From Actinomycetota bacterium (GTDB taxonomy: Bacteria > Actinomycetota > Thermoleophilia > RBG-16-64-13), in assembly GCA_016278725.1 (NCBI GenBank), contig JADQBG010000016.1, forward strand, positions 1 to 64,000: a stretch of DNA of 64,000 nucleotides, given 5' to 3'. Shown here one piece after another: positions 63,993 through 64,000 of this stretch. A program made the position numbers and the translations under genes. The notes under the pieces are model-generated. The model was given only the letters and a program-made list of their open reading frames with translations, did no database searches and was not told the origin of the DNA. Each line of letters starts with the position of its first letter. Within the stretch, counting starts at the first letter, position 1.

Positions 63993-64000
63993 CCCTGATT

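Larger units (their letters stand above)
55790..64000 (+). mobile_element. Integrated element at tRNA-Leu: prophage or phage-satellite (PICI-like), right end not seen
   Basis: Starts at the 3' end of tRNA-Leu and runs past the window. It contains int, a zinc-finger/HTH protein and, divergently, an xis-like HTH, an AEP primase/DUF3987 protein, several small genes with 1- to 8-nt overlaps, and a P27-type small terminase. Sequence around 57.3-58.2 kb is visibly less GC-rich than the flanking chromosome. No second copy of the tRNA-Leu 3' end occurs in the window, so the right attachment site lies beyond 64 kb. The exact left end is assumed from the tRNA T-arm. Confidence 0.85.

Overview
The window looks like chromosome from a high-GC, Gram-positive-type actinobacterium, probably a deep branch (Thermoleophilia, Rubrobacteria or Geothermincolia-like). 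That placement is inferred from three things. The block from metG to the Ppx/GppA gene (about 38.1-55.7 kb) has the gene order known from Mycobacterium and other actinobacteria: metG, tatD, rsmA, ispE, tRNA-Gln, glmU, prs, rplY, pth, mfd, foldase, mazG, eno, divIC, DUF501, ppx. FtsZ is of actinobacterial type with a canonical C-terminal peptide. Ku and GAACnnnnGTTC-type SOS signals are also present. I cannot name a species.

Layout. 0.1-5.3 kb, minus strand: an AI-2E-family permease and the glycine cleavage genes gcvT-gcvPA-gcvPB, without gcvH. 5.5-10 kb: a secreted Met/Gly-rich protein, an OmpR-type two-component system and a B12-binding radical SAM protein. 10.1-13.4 kb: parA, an ftsZ that overlaps it and has an unusual N-terminus, and a nitrilase-family amidase. 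13.4-18 kb: Ku, a small HMA-like protein, a GNAT, a class IV aminotransferase, a principal-type sigma factor and endonuclease IV. 18.1-23 kb: a rhomboid protease, a small coiled-coil protein, a GTDC1/DUF3524 glycosyltransferase, pgi and dinB. 23-31 kb: a glycan-binding-domain membrane protein, a class II aldolase, threonine aldolase, two Nudix enzymes, HD and amidohydrolase proteins, a DUF3786 protein and an L,D-transpeptidase. 31.2-35.1 kb: a PadR-controlled ABC exporter. 35.2-37.7 kb: a ROK glucokinase, rsmI and a heme-binding-domain protein. 38.1-55.7 kb: the conserved housekeeping block, closed by tRNA-Leu(UAA).

From the 3' end of tRNA-Leu to the right edge lies an integrated mobile element. 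It carries a tyrosine integrase, a zinc-finger/HTH protein, a divergent excisionase-like HTH, a large AEP primase/DUF3987 replication protein, a run of small overlapping genes and a P27-type small terminase. The order int, regulator | xis, primase, small genes, terS resembles a phage-inducible chromosomal island or a compact prophage. The window ends before a large terminase or a right attachment site could be seen.

Recurring signals: -10 boxes of the form TAGAAT, TATAGT or TATACT, several preceded by TGn. In three genes (rhomboid, rsmI, metG) the start codon lies exactly 7 nt after the -10 box, which points to leaderless mRNAs. Other unusual points are a GlmU that has lost most of its acetyltransferase active site, a DUF501-Ppx fusion, an SOS box on the dinB start codon and a probable ATC start codon.
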